Shown here piece by piece: positions 7,353 to 16,700 of a stretch of 64,000 nt of DNA. The notes beneath the pieces were generated by a model that saw only the letters and a program-made list of their open reading frames with translations, had not been told where the DNA came from and searched no databases. The stretch's first letter is position 1. The number at the start of each line of letters is the position of its first letter. The position numbers and the translations under genes were made by a program. The DNA lies in the NCBI GenBank assembly GCA_937922925.1, contig CALAKU010000024.1, forward strand, positions 17,296 to 81,295, read 5' to 3'. The DNA is from an uncultured Arenicella sp. (GTDB lineage: Bacteria; Pseudomonadota; Gammaproteobacteria; Arenicellales; Arenicellaceae).

Positions 7353-8945
7353 ATGCAAAGTAACATCACGGTAGGGCAGTATTTAATTCGATGTCTCGAG
7401 CGCTTGGGGGTTGAAGTCGTATTTGGCATCCCGGGTGTTCACACCATCGAGCTTTACCGCGGGCTGGCCGCGAGTTCAATTTGCCACATCACGCCACGCC
7501 ATGAGCAGAGCGCAGGTTTCATGGCCGACGGGTATTATCGAGCAAGTGGTAAAATAGCCGCCGCCTTTGTGATTAGCGGCCCGGGCTTAACGAATTGTCT
7601 GACCGCGATGGCACAAGCTCGAGCTGATTCGATTCCGATGCTAGTGGTCTCAGGAGTCAATGAAACTGAAACCTTAGGCAAAGGTCATGGCCATTTACAC
7701 GAACTGCCCAATCAGCAGGCGCTAATAGAGACCATGGGCATTGTTAGTGAGCATGTTGGCAGCGCTAGCGAGTTACTGCCTGCGTTGCAGAGAATTAAAC
7801 TGGCGTTTGCAACGCAACGCCCAGCGCCGATTCATCTGCAAATTCCTTTGGATGTGATGGTGCAGACTTGCGCCGATGTGCCTCTGCGCTTGCCGCTGAA
7901 AAAAATCAAGGCTCCAAGTGTGAATGAGGCAATCAAGGCGATAGACGCCGCGCAACGGATTGTGATTATCGCCGGTGGCGGCAGCATTGCTGCTGCCCAT
8001 GACGTTCAAGTGTTGGCGGAACGTTGTGATGCTCCGGCGGTGCTAACCATTAATGCGCGTGGGCTGCTAGCAGATCACGACCTTAGCATTCCAGCGAGCC
8101 CAAGCCTGTCGTGCGTGAGGGATTTAATACGCGAAGCCGATTTGGCTATCGTAGTTGGTAGTGAGTTAGGCCCCACAGATTTTGATATTTATAACCAAGG
8201 CTTGGTGGTCGGTCTGCCGAGAACGGTTCGTATCGATATCGATACGGCCAAAGTCGCACAAAGCGACGATGATATTTATTTGTACGGCCCAGCTGAACAA
8301 TTGATACCGAAGATGGCCCTAGATGTTGCTCAACGACGGCCGTCTGCTGCCTGGGGCGCGAGTAAAGCTCGCGAGGTAAGAATGGCCGCACGTCAATGCC
8401 TGCCACTGGCCTATTTAGGACTGGTAGAGATCGTTGAAGCGATCCGCGACGCTTTGCCTAATTCGATAATCGTTGGCGATTCAACCCAAGCCATTTACGC
8501 GGCCAATATGGTCTATGGGCATGATTCGCCGCGCGGTTGGTTTAATTGTTCAGTCGGCTATGGTGCCCTGGGTTATGCAATTCCGGCGGCGATTGGCGCT
8601 GCGATAGCCAAGAGTAAGCGGCCAGTCATATGTGTGGTTGGTGACGGCGGAGCGCAGTTTAGCCTAGCCGAACTCAAGGTGGCGGTTGAAGAAAAGCTGC
8701 CCGTTCTATTTTTGGTTTGGAACAATGCAGCCTATCAGGAAATAGCGACGGCCATGCAAGAGGCCGATGTTGAAGTGCTCGGTTGTCATCCAGCTCCACC
8801 AGATTTTTATCATTTAGCTCAAGCCATGGGGCTAAGTTATCGCTGTGTTAAAGCGCAGGCAGACCCTATTTGTGTGGCATTGACAGGCTGCGCTGCCGCC
8901 AAGCAAGGCGGCCCTCATTTGATCGAAGTAAATGCCAAACTGTAA
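7353..8945 (+). CDS. aruI: Thiamine-diphosphate-dependent 2-ketoarginine decarboxylase
   Basis: The 530-residue protein has the three-domain plan of acetolactate synthase-like ThDP enzymes. The PYR domain has GIPGVHTIELYRGL and the cofactor Glu in HEQSAGFMADGY; the central domain has IIAGGGSIAA; the PP domain has the ThDP/Mg motif starting GDGGAQFSLAEL and ending WNN. It starts 14 bp after aruH, so the two are an operon. In Pseudomonas AruI decarboxylates 5-guanidino-2-oxopentanoate to 4-guanidinobutyraldehyde. An acetolactate-synthase-like or oxalyl-CoA-like activity cannot be excluded by motif alone, but the aruH partner favours AruI. The dehydrogenase and guanidinobutyrase for later steps are not in this window. 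Confidence 0.78.
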   Translation: MQSNITVGQYLIRCLERLGVEVVFGIPGVHTIELYRGLAASSICHITPRHEQSAGFMADGYYRASGKIAAAFVISGPGLTNCLTAMAQARADSIPMLVVSGVNETETLGKGHGHLHELPNQQALIETMGIVSEHVGSASELLPALQRIKLAFATQRPAPIHLQIPLDVMVQTCADVPLRLPLKKIKAPSVNEAIKAIDAAQRIVIIAGGGSIAAAHDVQVLAERCDAPAVLTINARGLLADHDLSIPASPSLSCVRDLIREADLAIVVGSELGPTDFDIYNQGLVVGLPRTVRIDIDTAKVAQSDDDIYLYGPAEQLIPKMALDVAQRRPSAAWGASKAREVRMAARQCLPLAYLGLVEIVEAIRDALPNSIIVGDSTQAIYAANMVYGHDSPRGWFNCSVGYGALGYAIPAAIGAAIAKSKRPVICVVGDGGAQFSLAELKVAVEEKLPVLFLVWNNAAYQEIATAMQEADVEVLGCHPAPPDFYHLAQAMGLSYRCVKAQADPICVALTGCAAAKQGGPHLIEVNAKL

Positions 8946-8977
8946 ATGCGAATACAAATAGGGGCTTTGCCAAAAGT

Positions 8978-9049
8978 CTGCGTTTAAGCCAAGGATTACG
9001 CCTGAGCCGAAGCTTGCGCTCAGGCCGAAGCTCGCGCCGAGAAAGAGGC
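8978..9049. repeat. Degenerate 18-bp tandem repeat x4 between convergent genes
   Basis: Four 18-bp units fill the gap between aruI and the peroxiredoxin gene, the best conserved being ACGCCTGAGCCGAAGC-like and GCGCTCAGGCCGAAGC-like. The last unit runs into the end of the peroxiredoxin gene. Within it, CCTGAGC (9001-9007) and GCTCAGG (9018-9024) can form a 7-bp hairpin that may help end transcription from both sides, though no T-run follows. Confidence 0.6.
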
Positions 9050-9699
9050 TAGCCAGCGATGGACTTGAGTATATTCACAGCGTCTTGAGGTTCTTGGCGT
9101 TGGGTGTAATCCGACTCGACAAACGCACTTGCGATTTGCGCTTTTTGATCAACGACAAATGTGGCGGCCAGTGGTAAGTCAAATTGCCCCTCGCCATTGT
9201 GAGCCGACAAGTCGATGCCAAAACGTTCATAAATCGGTTTTAACTCTTCAGATAAAGTGAACACGATGCCGAGCTCTCTGGCGTAGGCCGAATCGACATC
9301 GCTTAGCACGTCAAAGCCCAATTCGTTTTTTTCCTGAGTGCTTAGAGAGGCATCGGGTAACTCAGGTGTGATCGCAATCAAGTTGCCACCGGCGGATTGT
9401 ATTTCGCCGAGTGCGGTTTGATAGGCCTTTAGTTCCAAATTGCAATAGGGGCACCAGCCCCCGCGATAAAAAGTAATAATCGCTGGCCCTTTTGCCAAAA
9501 AATCGCTTAATCGCCGAGTTTGCTTGCTTTGATTTACTAAGGAAAACTCTGGCAGTTGATCACCAACCTTAGGCGCATTCGCTTCCAGATTTAAGTTGAT
9601 GACAGATTGTAATGCGTCTCCCATAACGGCACGGATGTCGTCAGGAATGTTTTTGGCTGAGTTTTGTTTGATTTGCTTGAGTTGCTCTTGCAAAGACAT
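9049..9699 (-). CDS. Peroxiredoxin-like thiol protein (AhpC/TSA family)
   Basis: A cytoplasmic thioredoxin-fold protein with the AhpC/TSA pattern PEFSLVNQSKQTRRLSDFL followed by the active-site stretch FYRGGWCPYCNLEL. The C-P-Y-C arrangement is that of the peroxiredoxin-like (Bcp/PRX-like2) group rather than of AhpC. It should reduce peroxides with thioredoxin or glutathione. I moved the start to ATG 9699 (MSLQEQLKQIKQ), which has CGAGAAC upstream; the track's start at 9786 adds 29 residues that lack a signal peptide and family similarity. The C-terminus continues AATFVVDQKAQIASAFV as is usual. It converges on aruI and is divergent from the acylase. Confidence 0.85.
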   Translation of the reverse strand: MSLQEQLKQIKQNSAKNIPDDIRAVMGDALQSVINLNLEANAPKVGDQLPEFSLVNQSKQTRRLSDFLAKGPAIITFYRGGWCPYCNLELKAYQTALGEIQSAGGNLIAITPELPDASLSTQEKNELGFDVLSDVDSAYARELGIVFTLSEELKPIYERFGIDLSAHNGEGQFDLPLAATFVVDQKAQIASAFVESDYTQRQEPQDAVNILKSIAG

Positions 9700-9948
9700 A
9701 AATAAGTTCTCGTTAAATGGTTTATCTAAAACGCAGTTGCTGAACAATTGATTCGAATAGCGGTTCTCTTTGACTGCTTTTAACAATAGCTATCAACACC
9801 TGCTAGACCTAAGATGATAATAGAGGTCGATGAAGTCAGGGTTAGTGGCCATGCTATTCTCAGCGCGATTACGCGAAAATTTGTTTTGTTGGTTTGTTAA
9901 GACGAGTGGTTTCGCACCGCGAGTGCTTAGAAAGAAGAGTTCGGCTAA

Positions 9949-12144
9949 ATGATGATAAAAAAAATGGTCAAATACAGTCTCGTTATACTGTTCAGTGTGT
10001 TTCTTGGAGTTGGGATATGGCTCTATCATCCTCACGCCGAGCCACCAGCGGCCACAGACTTGAGCGCCGCGGCCAATGCCTATGACGTAGAAGTAATTAG
10101 AGACAGTTGGGGAGTGCCTCATATCTATGGTAAGCGCAATGCCGATGTCGCCTTTGCGGTCGCCTACGTGAACGCGCAAGACGATTTAGAGACCATGCTC
10201 GAAACCATCGCAGCAACGCGCGGGGTTTTAGCGCGTTACCGAGGTAAGGCGGCGGCAACTACCGATTATTTAGTGGCATGGATGGATGTTCATGGCACGG
10301 TGGCTCGGCGCTATGAGCGCGACGTTCCCGCTGATGTAAAGGCTTATGTTAAAGCCTATGCCGACGGTTTGAACGTTTTCGCCAGCCAATACCCCGAAAA
10401 AATTTGGCCCGGGCTTGCGCCGTTCACTGAACAAGATGTGATTGCCGGCTTTGTGTTTAAAACTCCCTTTTTCTATGGCTTAGATAAAACGCTGCTAGAG
10501 CTATTCGGCGATGAACGCGAAACCCGTATCGCGCTGACACCGAGTGATCAAGCTGCTGCTTGGACGGCAACCAGCGAACCGCAAGCCGAGGTTGGTTCGA
10601 ATGCAATTGCGGTTGCGCCCCATCGGTCGGGCGATCAGAAAACTCGTTTGCTGATTAACTCGCATCAGCCAATGAGCGGCCCAGTAGCCTGGTGGGAGGC
10701 GCATCTAGTGTCGGAGGAGGGCATGAATATGACCGGGGGATTGTTTGCCGCGACACCAATCGTTCTGCATGGTTTTAATCAACATTTAGCATGGGCAAAC
10801 ACGGTCAGCGAACAAGATCTGGTCGACGTGTATCCGCTCAGTGTTAACCCAAGCAATAAATCCCAATATCGGCTTGACGGGCAATGGCTAGACTTTGAAG
10901 AGCGCAGCGTCACTATTAAGGTGAAGCTATGGGGGCCGTTTGCGTATCCCGCCAAGCGTAAAGTGCTACACAGCCGCCATGGGCCGGTTATTCAAAGTAA
11001 GCATGGAACCTATGCAGTGCGTTATGCCGGCATGGGCGAGATTCGCCAATTTGAGCAATATTATCGGCTCAACCATACGTCCAACTTGGATGAGTTTATG
11101 CAGGTAATGAGCATGAATGCCTTGCCGAGTATTAATTATGTTTACGCAGACAAAGATGGTCGTACCGCGCTGATCCATAATGGCCAATACCCCGATCGAA
11201 ACCCCGCATGGGATTGGAGCGCTGATATGCCTGGCGATACGTCAGCCGTTATTTGGCAAGGCTATCGACCATTCTCGCAAGTCCCGAGGCTGATTGATCC
11301 CAAAAGCGGGGTGCTCTATAACGCCAACAATACGGTGTTTATTTCCACCGATGGCGACGACAATTTAAAGCCAGAGGACTTCCCCACGTCGATGGGCCTG
11401 CAAACCAATCAAACTAATCGAGCAATGCGCTTGCAAGAATTATTACCTGAATTTTCTGTTATCGGGCGGCAGGAACTCGAGGCGATCAAATTCGACACTC
11501 AATACTCGGATCGCTCGAAAGCGGCTAAGGTCGTGAGTACCGTTTTGGCTCACGAATGGAAAGACGAAGACAAATATAAAAGCGCGGTAGCGCATCTAAA
11601 AAAGTGGGATAGAAACATGCGCGCCGACAGCCGCACCGCGGCGTTGGGAGGCTTGACGGTGTTACCAAAGGTCACGCAAAAGTACACAGGCATAAAAGCC
11701 CCGGCGCCGATTGACGCATTTCGCAACGCCGTTGACTATTTACTAAAACATCATGGGCGGCTTGATGTGCCTTGGGGCGAGGTCAATCGCTTGGTGCGAG
11801 GCGACTTTGATTTCCCAGTCGACGGCGGCTCAGATATCTTGCGCGCGATTTATCCAAAAGAATTAGGCGACGACGGCCGGCTTATCGCTAACGCTGGTGA
11901 TACCTGGATGGCGATTGTTGAATGGGATCAAAACGGTGAGATGTCGGCTGATGTAGTTCATCAATTCGGGAGTTCGTATTCTGACCAATACTCCAAGCAC
12001 TATAACGATCAGGCCGTCCTGTTTGTACAAAAAAAATGGCGGCCCGCGTTACGAGAGCGAGCTGCCATTGAGTTGGATGCGATATGCCGTTACCGTCTAG
12101 GTAAGCATGCGAGCGATGTTGATCTGCAAAGAAAATGCGGGTAG
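9949..12144 (+). CDS. Penicillin acylase family Ntn-hydrolase, exported
   Basis: The 731-residue precursor has an N-terminal hydrophobic segment (VKYSLVILFSVFLGVGIWLY) for export, then EVIRDSWGVPHIYG, the opening motif of the family. The autocatalytic site, where the precursor splits into alpha and beta chains, is at about residue 217 (AEVGSNAIAVAP), giving a beta chain with N-terminal Ser nucleophile. Further family marks are MTGGLFAATPIVLHGFNQHLAWANT and NYVYADKDGRTALIHNGQYP. Relatives include penicillin G acylase and acyl-homoserine-lactone acylases such as PvdQ and QuiP, so quorum-signal or N-acyl amide hydrolysis is possible; the substrate is not visible in the sequence. A terminator follows the gene. 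Confidence 0.9.
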   Translation: MMIKKMVKYSLVILFSVFLGVGIWLYHPHAEPPAATDLSAAANAYDVEVIRDSWGVPHIYGKRNADVAFAVAYVNAQDDLETMLETIAATRGVLARYRGKAAATTDYLVAWMDVHGTVARRYERDVPADVKAYVKAYADGLNVFASQYPEKIWPGLAPFTEQDVIAGFVFKTPFFYGLDKTLLELFGDERETRIALTPSDQAAAWTATSEPQAEVGSNAIAVAPHRSGDQKTRLLINSHQPMSGPVAWWEAHLVSEEGMNMTGGLFAATPIVLHGFNQHLAWANTVSEQDLVDVYPLSVNPSNKSQYRLDGQWLDFEERSVTIKVKLWGPFAYPAKRKVLHSRHGPVIQSKHGTYAVRYAGMGEIRQFEQYYRLNHTSNLDEFMQVMSMNALPSINYVYADKDGRTALIHNGQYPDRNPAWDWSADMPGDTSAVIWQGYRPFSQVPRLIDPKSGVLYNANNTVFISTDGDDNLKPEDFPTSMGLQTNQTNRAMRLQELLPEFSVIGRQELEAIKFDTQYSDRSKAAKVVSTVLAHEWKDEDKYKSAVAHLKKWDRNMRADSRTAALGGLTVLPKVTQKYTGIKAPAPIDAFRNAVDYLLKHHGRLDVPWGEVNRLVRGDFDFPVDGGSDILRAIYPKELGDDGRLIANAGDTWMAIVEWDQNGEMSADVVHQFGSSYSDQYSKHYNDQAVLFVQKKWRPALRERAAIELDAICRYRLGKHASDVDLQRKCG

Positions 12145-12181
12145 CGAAGGCTTTGTACCGACGGTATTCAGAGTAATCATA

Positions 12182-12211
12182 AGGGCTGTAAATTACAGCC
12201 CTCATGTTTTT
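12182..12211 (+). terminator. Rho-independent terminator of the acylase gene
   Basis: An AGGGCTGT/ACAGCCCT stem with a short AAATT loop is followed by CATGTTTTTG. It lies 37 bp after the acylase stop codon on the same strand. The stem is also readable from the minus strand but without a T-run there. Confidence 0.8.
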
Positions 12212-12226
12212 GTCGGCGAATAAAAC

Positions 12227-12631
12227 CTATCCCATGGTATCCAATTCGCACGAACATTCCGTGCCAGTACCTGGGTCACTCTCAGTAACATTGCACAATT
12301 CAGCGCCCATGTCGTTTGCCTCAAACTCACAAGCCGCTTGGCAATTGTCGGCGTTTGCACGATTACCTGCTAGCGGGCCACCAAGCGTTGTATCGGTGGT
12401 ACACATTTCAGCCGCGGGTGTCGTAGTAGGCGCTGGAGTCGTTGTCGGAGCAGCCGTTGTGGTTGGATCGTCATCCGGCATCGACGTTTGCGCATGCGCT
12501 GGAAGGGCAACAGCGTTCAGCACCGGTTTACTCCATACTGGAGTGAGTAGACCCGCGGCACTCAAGCCGAGTAAGCGCCGACGTAGTTTGTCGCGTTTTA
12601 TCGGTGACACATCATGTTTACTTGTCTTCAT
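12227..12631 (-). CDS. Small secreted six-cysteine protein with Thr/Pro/Ala linker
   Basis: The product has a twin-arginine-like signal (KLRRRLLGLSAAG ... WSKPVLNAVALPAHAQ) seen in a group of short gammaproteobacterial exported proteins, a Thr-Pro-Ala linker (TTTAAPTTTPAPTTTPA) and a 55-residue C-terminal domain with six Cys (EMC, DNC, AAC, ELC, TEC, SC), probably disulfide bonded. ATG at 12631 is preferred to 12646 because GAGGA sits 4 bp before it. It begins 27 bp after the stop of the large beta-helix gene and is probably co-transcribed with it. Function unknown; a secreted partner or cargo is possible. Confidence 0.75.
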   Translation of the reverse strand: MKTSKHDVSPIKRDKLRRRLLGLSAAGLLTPVWSKPVLNAVALPAHAQTSMPDDDPTTTAAPTTTPAPTTTPAAEMCTTDTTLGGPLAGNRANADNCQAACEFEANDMGAELCNVTESDPGTGTECSCELDTMG

Positions 12632-12658
12632 AATATCCTCGTTCATTATGCGGCCCGC

Positions 12659-15600
12659 CTAACTGTCTGAATCGTCAAGTAACAATAGCTGAATGATCGA
12701 CGGTATCGTATTAATACGACGGTCAACCGAGTCAGGTACATTGTTTTGATTGTTGTCGGTATCGGCAACCCCAGGGTTTGACCCAAACTCAAACTCTTCA
12801 AAGTTTGTGAATCCGTCACGGTCTAGATCGCCATCACGATCCAGCGAATTACGCGGGTTCAGCCCATTGGCGGTTTCAAAATCGTTGGGCATACCGTCGC
12901 CATCAATGTCGTCGTCGCACACGTCGCCTATGCCGTCGCCTTCAAAATCCATTTGATCGGGGTTGGGGTTCACAATGCAATTGTCTTCGTCGTTTGGTAC
13001 GCCATCAAAGTCGTTATCCGTGACTTCGATCGCACCGGCGTCAAATAAATCGCCTTGCGGGCGTTCAAAACCTCGCTGATCCACCAAGGTACCTTGCTCG
13101 GGGCCTTCGCCATCAAATTCCAAGAAGACGCTGGGAAAGAGTTCGGTTTCGGCGCGCGCATCAACCGCAACGCTGCCTTGCAATAAATCGTGTGATAAAC
13201 CGCAAGTTGGGCCTTCAATTCCTAATTGTGGTTCAACGCAGCCATTGTCTGTGAGAAGCCCAAGATTAATGCTGTCCGACAAAGTGATACCCGACCCCAA
13301 AGCACAGCTTTCGTTGTCGGTGAAGTTTCCTGCAGCAAAATCAATTGAAGAAGGGTTAGCGCAGGCAATGCCTGAATCGCCGCTAATGATGCTGTCATAG
13401 ACCTCCAGCTGACTCCTAGGCACGCCTGGGCCTCCAAGATTATTGTCGAAACCTGGCAGCTGCCCCGAGAATAACGCGGAGCCTACGGTAGGAAAAGATT
13501 CTCGAGGTATCTCTCCATCGTCAATAGCGATGTTTGCAATGTCGCTTGCGCCTTTGCCTTGTGGCCCAGTATCTAAGAGAAACCCTAATACCGACGAGCT
13601 ATTGTTAGCTACTGTTATGTTATTGGTCTCGGCAAAACCAAAATTGGCTAGGCCGCCGCCAACACCGAAGAAGGTGCCACTACCGGGAACCGGATCGCCT
13701 ATTGAACCAAAACCGATTACGTCCTCAATTGGTTGAATGTAGGTCGCCGAATTCGCGCTAATCGTCGTATTCTGCATGCCTAAAAAGCCAACATTCATTA
13801 GGGCTCCGCCCGAGCCATTGATTCGAAACCCAGCGCTTGGGACGCCGTCAACGGGCTCGCCGAATGGGCTCTGTTCAGGTATTGGTTCCGCGAATGGACT
13901 ATCTAATTCAAATAGGGCTGTGTTGCCGCTGAACGAACTCTGATCCATCGAGATCTCGCCGCCGTTGAGGATGGCACCACCATTACCGCCAACCCTGCCA
14001 AACGTCATGGTCGCTGAATTTTCTATAAAGCTGGTGTTGCGAATAACCATAAATGTGCCAGCATTGAAAATTGCGCCGCCCTCGCCTTGGCCGATGATTT
14101 CCCCTTCAAATGGTGTTCCAGAAGAGGTATCTCTTTCATCAAAAGGTCGAGCAAAAACCGAGCTTTCGAAGTCGGCGCGTGCTGAGTTGCCAACGAATTG
14201 AGAATCACTGATTCGAAAAAACGTACGGCCGTTTCGGTTATTGGAACTGATCGCCCCACCGTTTACGGCTCGATTATTGGTGAATAATGAGCTTTGAATG
14301 AATACATCACCAAAGTTCGCTGCGATCGCCCCACCACTGCCAAAATTAGCCGACCCGTCTGGAATGCCGATAAAACCAAAACTTTGATCGTTTAATACTT
14401 GGTTATCGTTCGCCGATGCCAACACTATATCGAATTGACCACTGAGAAAATCGGGTGTGCTGACTTGATTATCATCAAAGGTGACCTCATTTAGAGTAAG
14501 CTCGGCAAAGGAGCTAAAGCGCCCTTGCGCGGTGTCTTGTGGCTCGGCAAGGCTATTCACCAAAAAACCTTCGGGATCACCAACCAAAATAGATCCGCCG
14601 TTGATAAAGCCCGCGCCGCCGGTCAGGGTCACCTGACTCATCGTCACTTCGGCATTTCTACCTACATTCAGATGGCGCCCAGAACCGACGCTGTCAATCG
14701 TAAACTCTTCACCACTGATTACTAAATTCGGCCGTTCTAAATCTGGGTTTTCAGGGTTACGAGTGTCGCTGGCTCTGTTAAACGCAACTGGGCCTACTCC
14801 GGGCAATTCAAAATCTTGCTCAATTTGCGTAAAAGTCGTTCCCTGTTCTGATTCGTTGTAGCAGGCAACCGCGGCATGAAATTCATAGCTATCGCCGACA
14901 AAGAGAGGGCTTGTGGCGCAATCGAGAATCGGGCGTTCGAATGCACCGACATCAGGCAAACCAGCCGTTGAACGTAATAGCTCGCGCTGATCCACGGTTT
15001 CTGCGCCGGTACCAAAACCGGTGTTAATAGCGATGCTGTCTTCCTGCAGCGCCAGAGTGCTGACACAACGACTACCAAAAACACCATCTATGGGCGTTAC
15101 GCAGCCATTGTCCAAGGGGAAATCTTGCAGTCTTAGCTCGTCTTCAGAGACAACATTGTTCTCAGCAACACCGCACGAAGCGTCAGTGGCAAAGCTGTTT
15201 TGAGACGTGGTTGAGAGGCTAGAAATGAAACACAATGGTTGAGAACCGCTTCCCGAATAAATATTGTTTTGCAGAGTCACCGTAGTCGAAGGGCCACCAA
15301 CTTGGGCCGTATCAACTTGGTCGTCATTCACCACTCCTGTGGCAATAGACAGTGTCGATGACGGGCTCGCTCCAAACGTCAACCTGCTTTGGGTTTCGGT
15401 TTTAAACTCAAACACAACATTGGCTCGATTCTGGCTGAACGTATTATGGTTCAATAGAACGGTGTAGGCTTCGCTGCCATTTTGAGCCGAATCCGACGTG
15501 GGCAAGTCTGGAGAAACGATGCCCACATTGGCGTAAGACACAGCACCACCGACGGTGGAAGAGTTGGCGAAAAAAGTATTGTTTTGCAGCTCGAGATCAC

Positions 15601-16531
15601 TTTCAGCATGGATCGCACCGCCGTAACCCTGGCTGTTGCTACTCGTACGGTTAAAAGTAAAACTACTTCGATTGACGGTCAGAGACCCTCTAGACTGCCG
15701 GACTGCGCCACCAAAGTTATCTGAGGTATTGTTGGCAAATTCGGTATTTGTAATGACAGTCCATTCATCGGTTTGCGCATTGATCGCGCCACCTTCGTCG
15801 GATCGGTTGGCAAAGAAAAACGAGTCAGCAATTTCAAGTTCGCCTCGCGAGTCGATGGCGCCGCCGCCATCGTTGGACTGGTTGCCGACAAACGAGCTGC
15901 CTTGCACAAGTAGCCTGCCTCTACTGAACACAGCGCCGCCTTGTTCGGCACCTCGAATCCCCGAAAAACTGCTAGAAACGAGCGTCAGTTGTGTGCCCTC
16001 GCTAACAAAAATAGCGCCACCATAGTCGTCAGGAATGAAGGGCAACTCCACCACAAGTGCCGATTCTGCTGCGGACTTAGTATTATTTGCAACGATAGGT
16101 CGGATTAGTCGATTCCGACTACTAAAGCCAAGATTACGAATCGTGACCGTAAGGGCGGCGGGTTCGGCCATGCCGTCAATCAATTCTCGAGTATCGTCTT
16201 GTGGAGGTTCCTGTTCCATTTCTTCGCCAATGACAAAATGTCGATTTCCAAAGGTTTGAATCACCACGTTGCGATCTTCGCCACCATCGATGGTAATGCT
16301 CTTATCGATAAAAATTTGGCGGTTTAAGACAATCGGCTGCAATGGATTGGCAAGATCAAAAACGATGGTGTCGCCGTCTTCGGCACTCTCAATCGCCGAA
16401 GGCAAGGAGCCCATTCCATCGCCAAAGGGTTGAGTTACCGTGAAAGTCTCGGCGTTGGCAATCGAGCTGAAAGCGAATAGAAGGGCACTGCATGAGGCCA
16501 CCAACCAGCCTCGTGTGAAGATAGAAATCAT
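12659..16531 (-). CDS. Large secreted beta-helix protein with choice-of-anchor and TSP3-like C-terminus
   Basis: About 1290 residues. The signal peptide is ISIFTRGWLVASCSALLFAFSSIANA, which sets the start at ATG 16531 instead of 16591. Most of the protein consists of right-handed beta-helix rungs of the kind GGAIxxxG...L.V..SSFxxNxAxxGGAI, seen in polymorphic outer-membrane-protein and choice-of-anchor Q proteins, in two long tracts. Recurrent closing segments read NGCVxPxxGxxGxxC. Near residues 1190-1260 are calcium-binding thrombospondin type 3-like repeats (DNDFDGVPNDEDNC, DGDGMPNDFE). The C-terminus is RRINTIPSIIQLLLLDDSDS, perhaps a sorting element. Such proteins act outside the cell in adhesion or matrix; the partner is not known. 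A small Cys-rich gene follows after 27 bp. Confidence 0.88.
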   Translation of the reverse strand: MISIFTRGWLVASCSALLFAFSSIANAETFTVTQPFGDGMGSLPSAIESAEDGDTIVFDLANPLQPIVLNRQIFIDKSITIDGGEDRNVVIQTFGNRHFVIGEEMEQEPPQDDTRELIDGMAEPAALTVTIRNLGFSSRNRLIRPIVANNTKSAAESALVVELPFIPDDYGGAIFVSEGTQLTLVSSSFSGIRGAEQGGAVFSRGRLLVQGSSFVGNQSNDGGGAIDSRGELEIADSFFFANRSDEGGAINAQTDEWTVITNTEFANNTSDNFGGAVRQSRGSLTVNRSSFTFNRTSSNSQGYGGAIHAESDLELQNNTFFANSSTVGGAVSYANVGIVSPDLPTSDSAQNGSEAYTVLLNHNTFSQNRANVVFEFKTETQSRLTFGASPSSTLSIATGVVNDDQVDTAQVGGPSTTVTLQNNIYSGSGSQPLCFISSLSTTSQNSFATDASCGVAENNVVSEDELRLQDFPLDNGCVTPIDGVFGSRCVSTLALQEDSIAINTGFGTGAETVDQRELLRSTAGLPDVGAFERPILDCATSPLFVGDSYEFHAAVACYNESEQGTTFTQIEQDFELPGVGPVAFNRASDTRNPENPDLERPNLVISGEEFTIDSVGSGRHLNVGRNAEVTMSQVTLTGGAGFINGGSILVGDPEGFLVNSLAEPQDTAQGRFSSFAELTLNEVTFDDNQVSTPDFLSGQFDIVLASANDNQVLNDQSFGFIGIPDGSANFGSGGAIAANFGDVFIQSSLFTNNRAVNGGAISSNNRNGRTFFRISDSQFVGNSARADFESSVFARPFDERDTSSGTPFEGEIIGQGEGGAIFNAGTFMVIRNTSFIENSATMTFGRVGGNGGAILNGGEISMDQSSFSGNTALFELDSPFAEPIPEQSPFGEPVDGVPSAGFRINGSGGALMNVGFLGMQNTTISANSATYIQPIEDVIGFGSIGDPVPGSGTFFGVGGGLANFGFAETNNITVANNSSSVLGFLLDTGPQGKGASDIANIAIDDGEIPRESFPTVGSALFSGQLPGFDNNLGGPGVPRSQLEVYDSIISGDSGIACANPSSIDFAAGNFTDNESCALGSGITLSDSINLGLLTDNGCVEPQLGIEGPTCGLSHDLLQGSVAVDARAETELFPSVFLEFDGEGPEQGTLVDQRGFERPQGDLFDAGAIEVTDNDFDGVPNDEDNCIVNPNPDQMDFEGDGIGDVCDDDIDGDGMPNDFETANGLNPRNSLDRDGDLDRDGFTNFEEFEFGSNPGVADTDNNQNNVPDSVDRRINTIPSIIQLLLLDDSDS

Positions 16532-16559
16532 TGTTATACCACCCGTTATTGTGAGTCTT

Positions 16560-16574
16560 AGGCTTAGTAAGCCT
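16560..16574. promoter_or_regulatory. 7-bp palindrome upstream of the beta-helix gene
   Basis: AGGCTTA-G-TAAGCCT lies 28 bp before the beta-helix start codon on the minus strand, followed by TATATAT in the plus direction. It may be an operator or a small hairpin in the leader. No recognised motif. Confidence 0.3.
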
Positions 16575-16700
16575 ATATATCCGCTTACCATAATAACCTT
16601 AACTCAGGCGGCGCTTCATCAGACCAAAGTCCAATAACAGGACTTTAGTCTAATAGTAAAACAATGCAAATTACGGTGTTTGGGGCGCTTTATCCATTTG

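Noticed and set aside
12204-12662. 152-residue plus-strand ORF opposite the six-cysteine gene
   Set aside because: It is antisense to a gene with a signal peptide and ribosome binding site; its Val/Gly-rich run mirrors the Thr/Pro linker.
15636-16025. 129-residue plus-strand ORF inside the beta-helix gene
   Set aside because: Shadow ORF caused by repeated beta-helix codons; no own start context and composition is that of the antisense.
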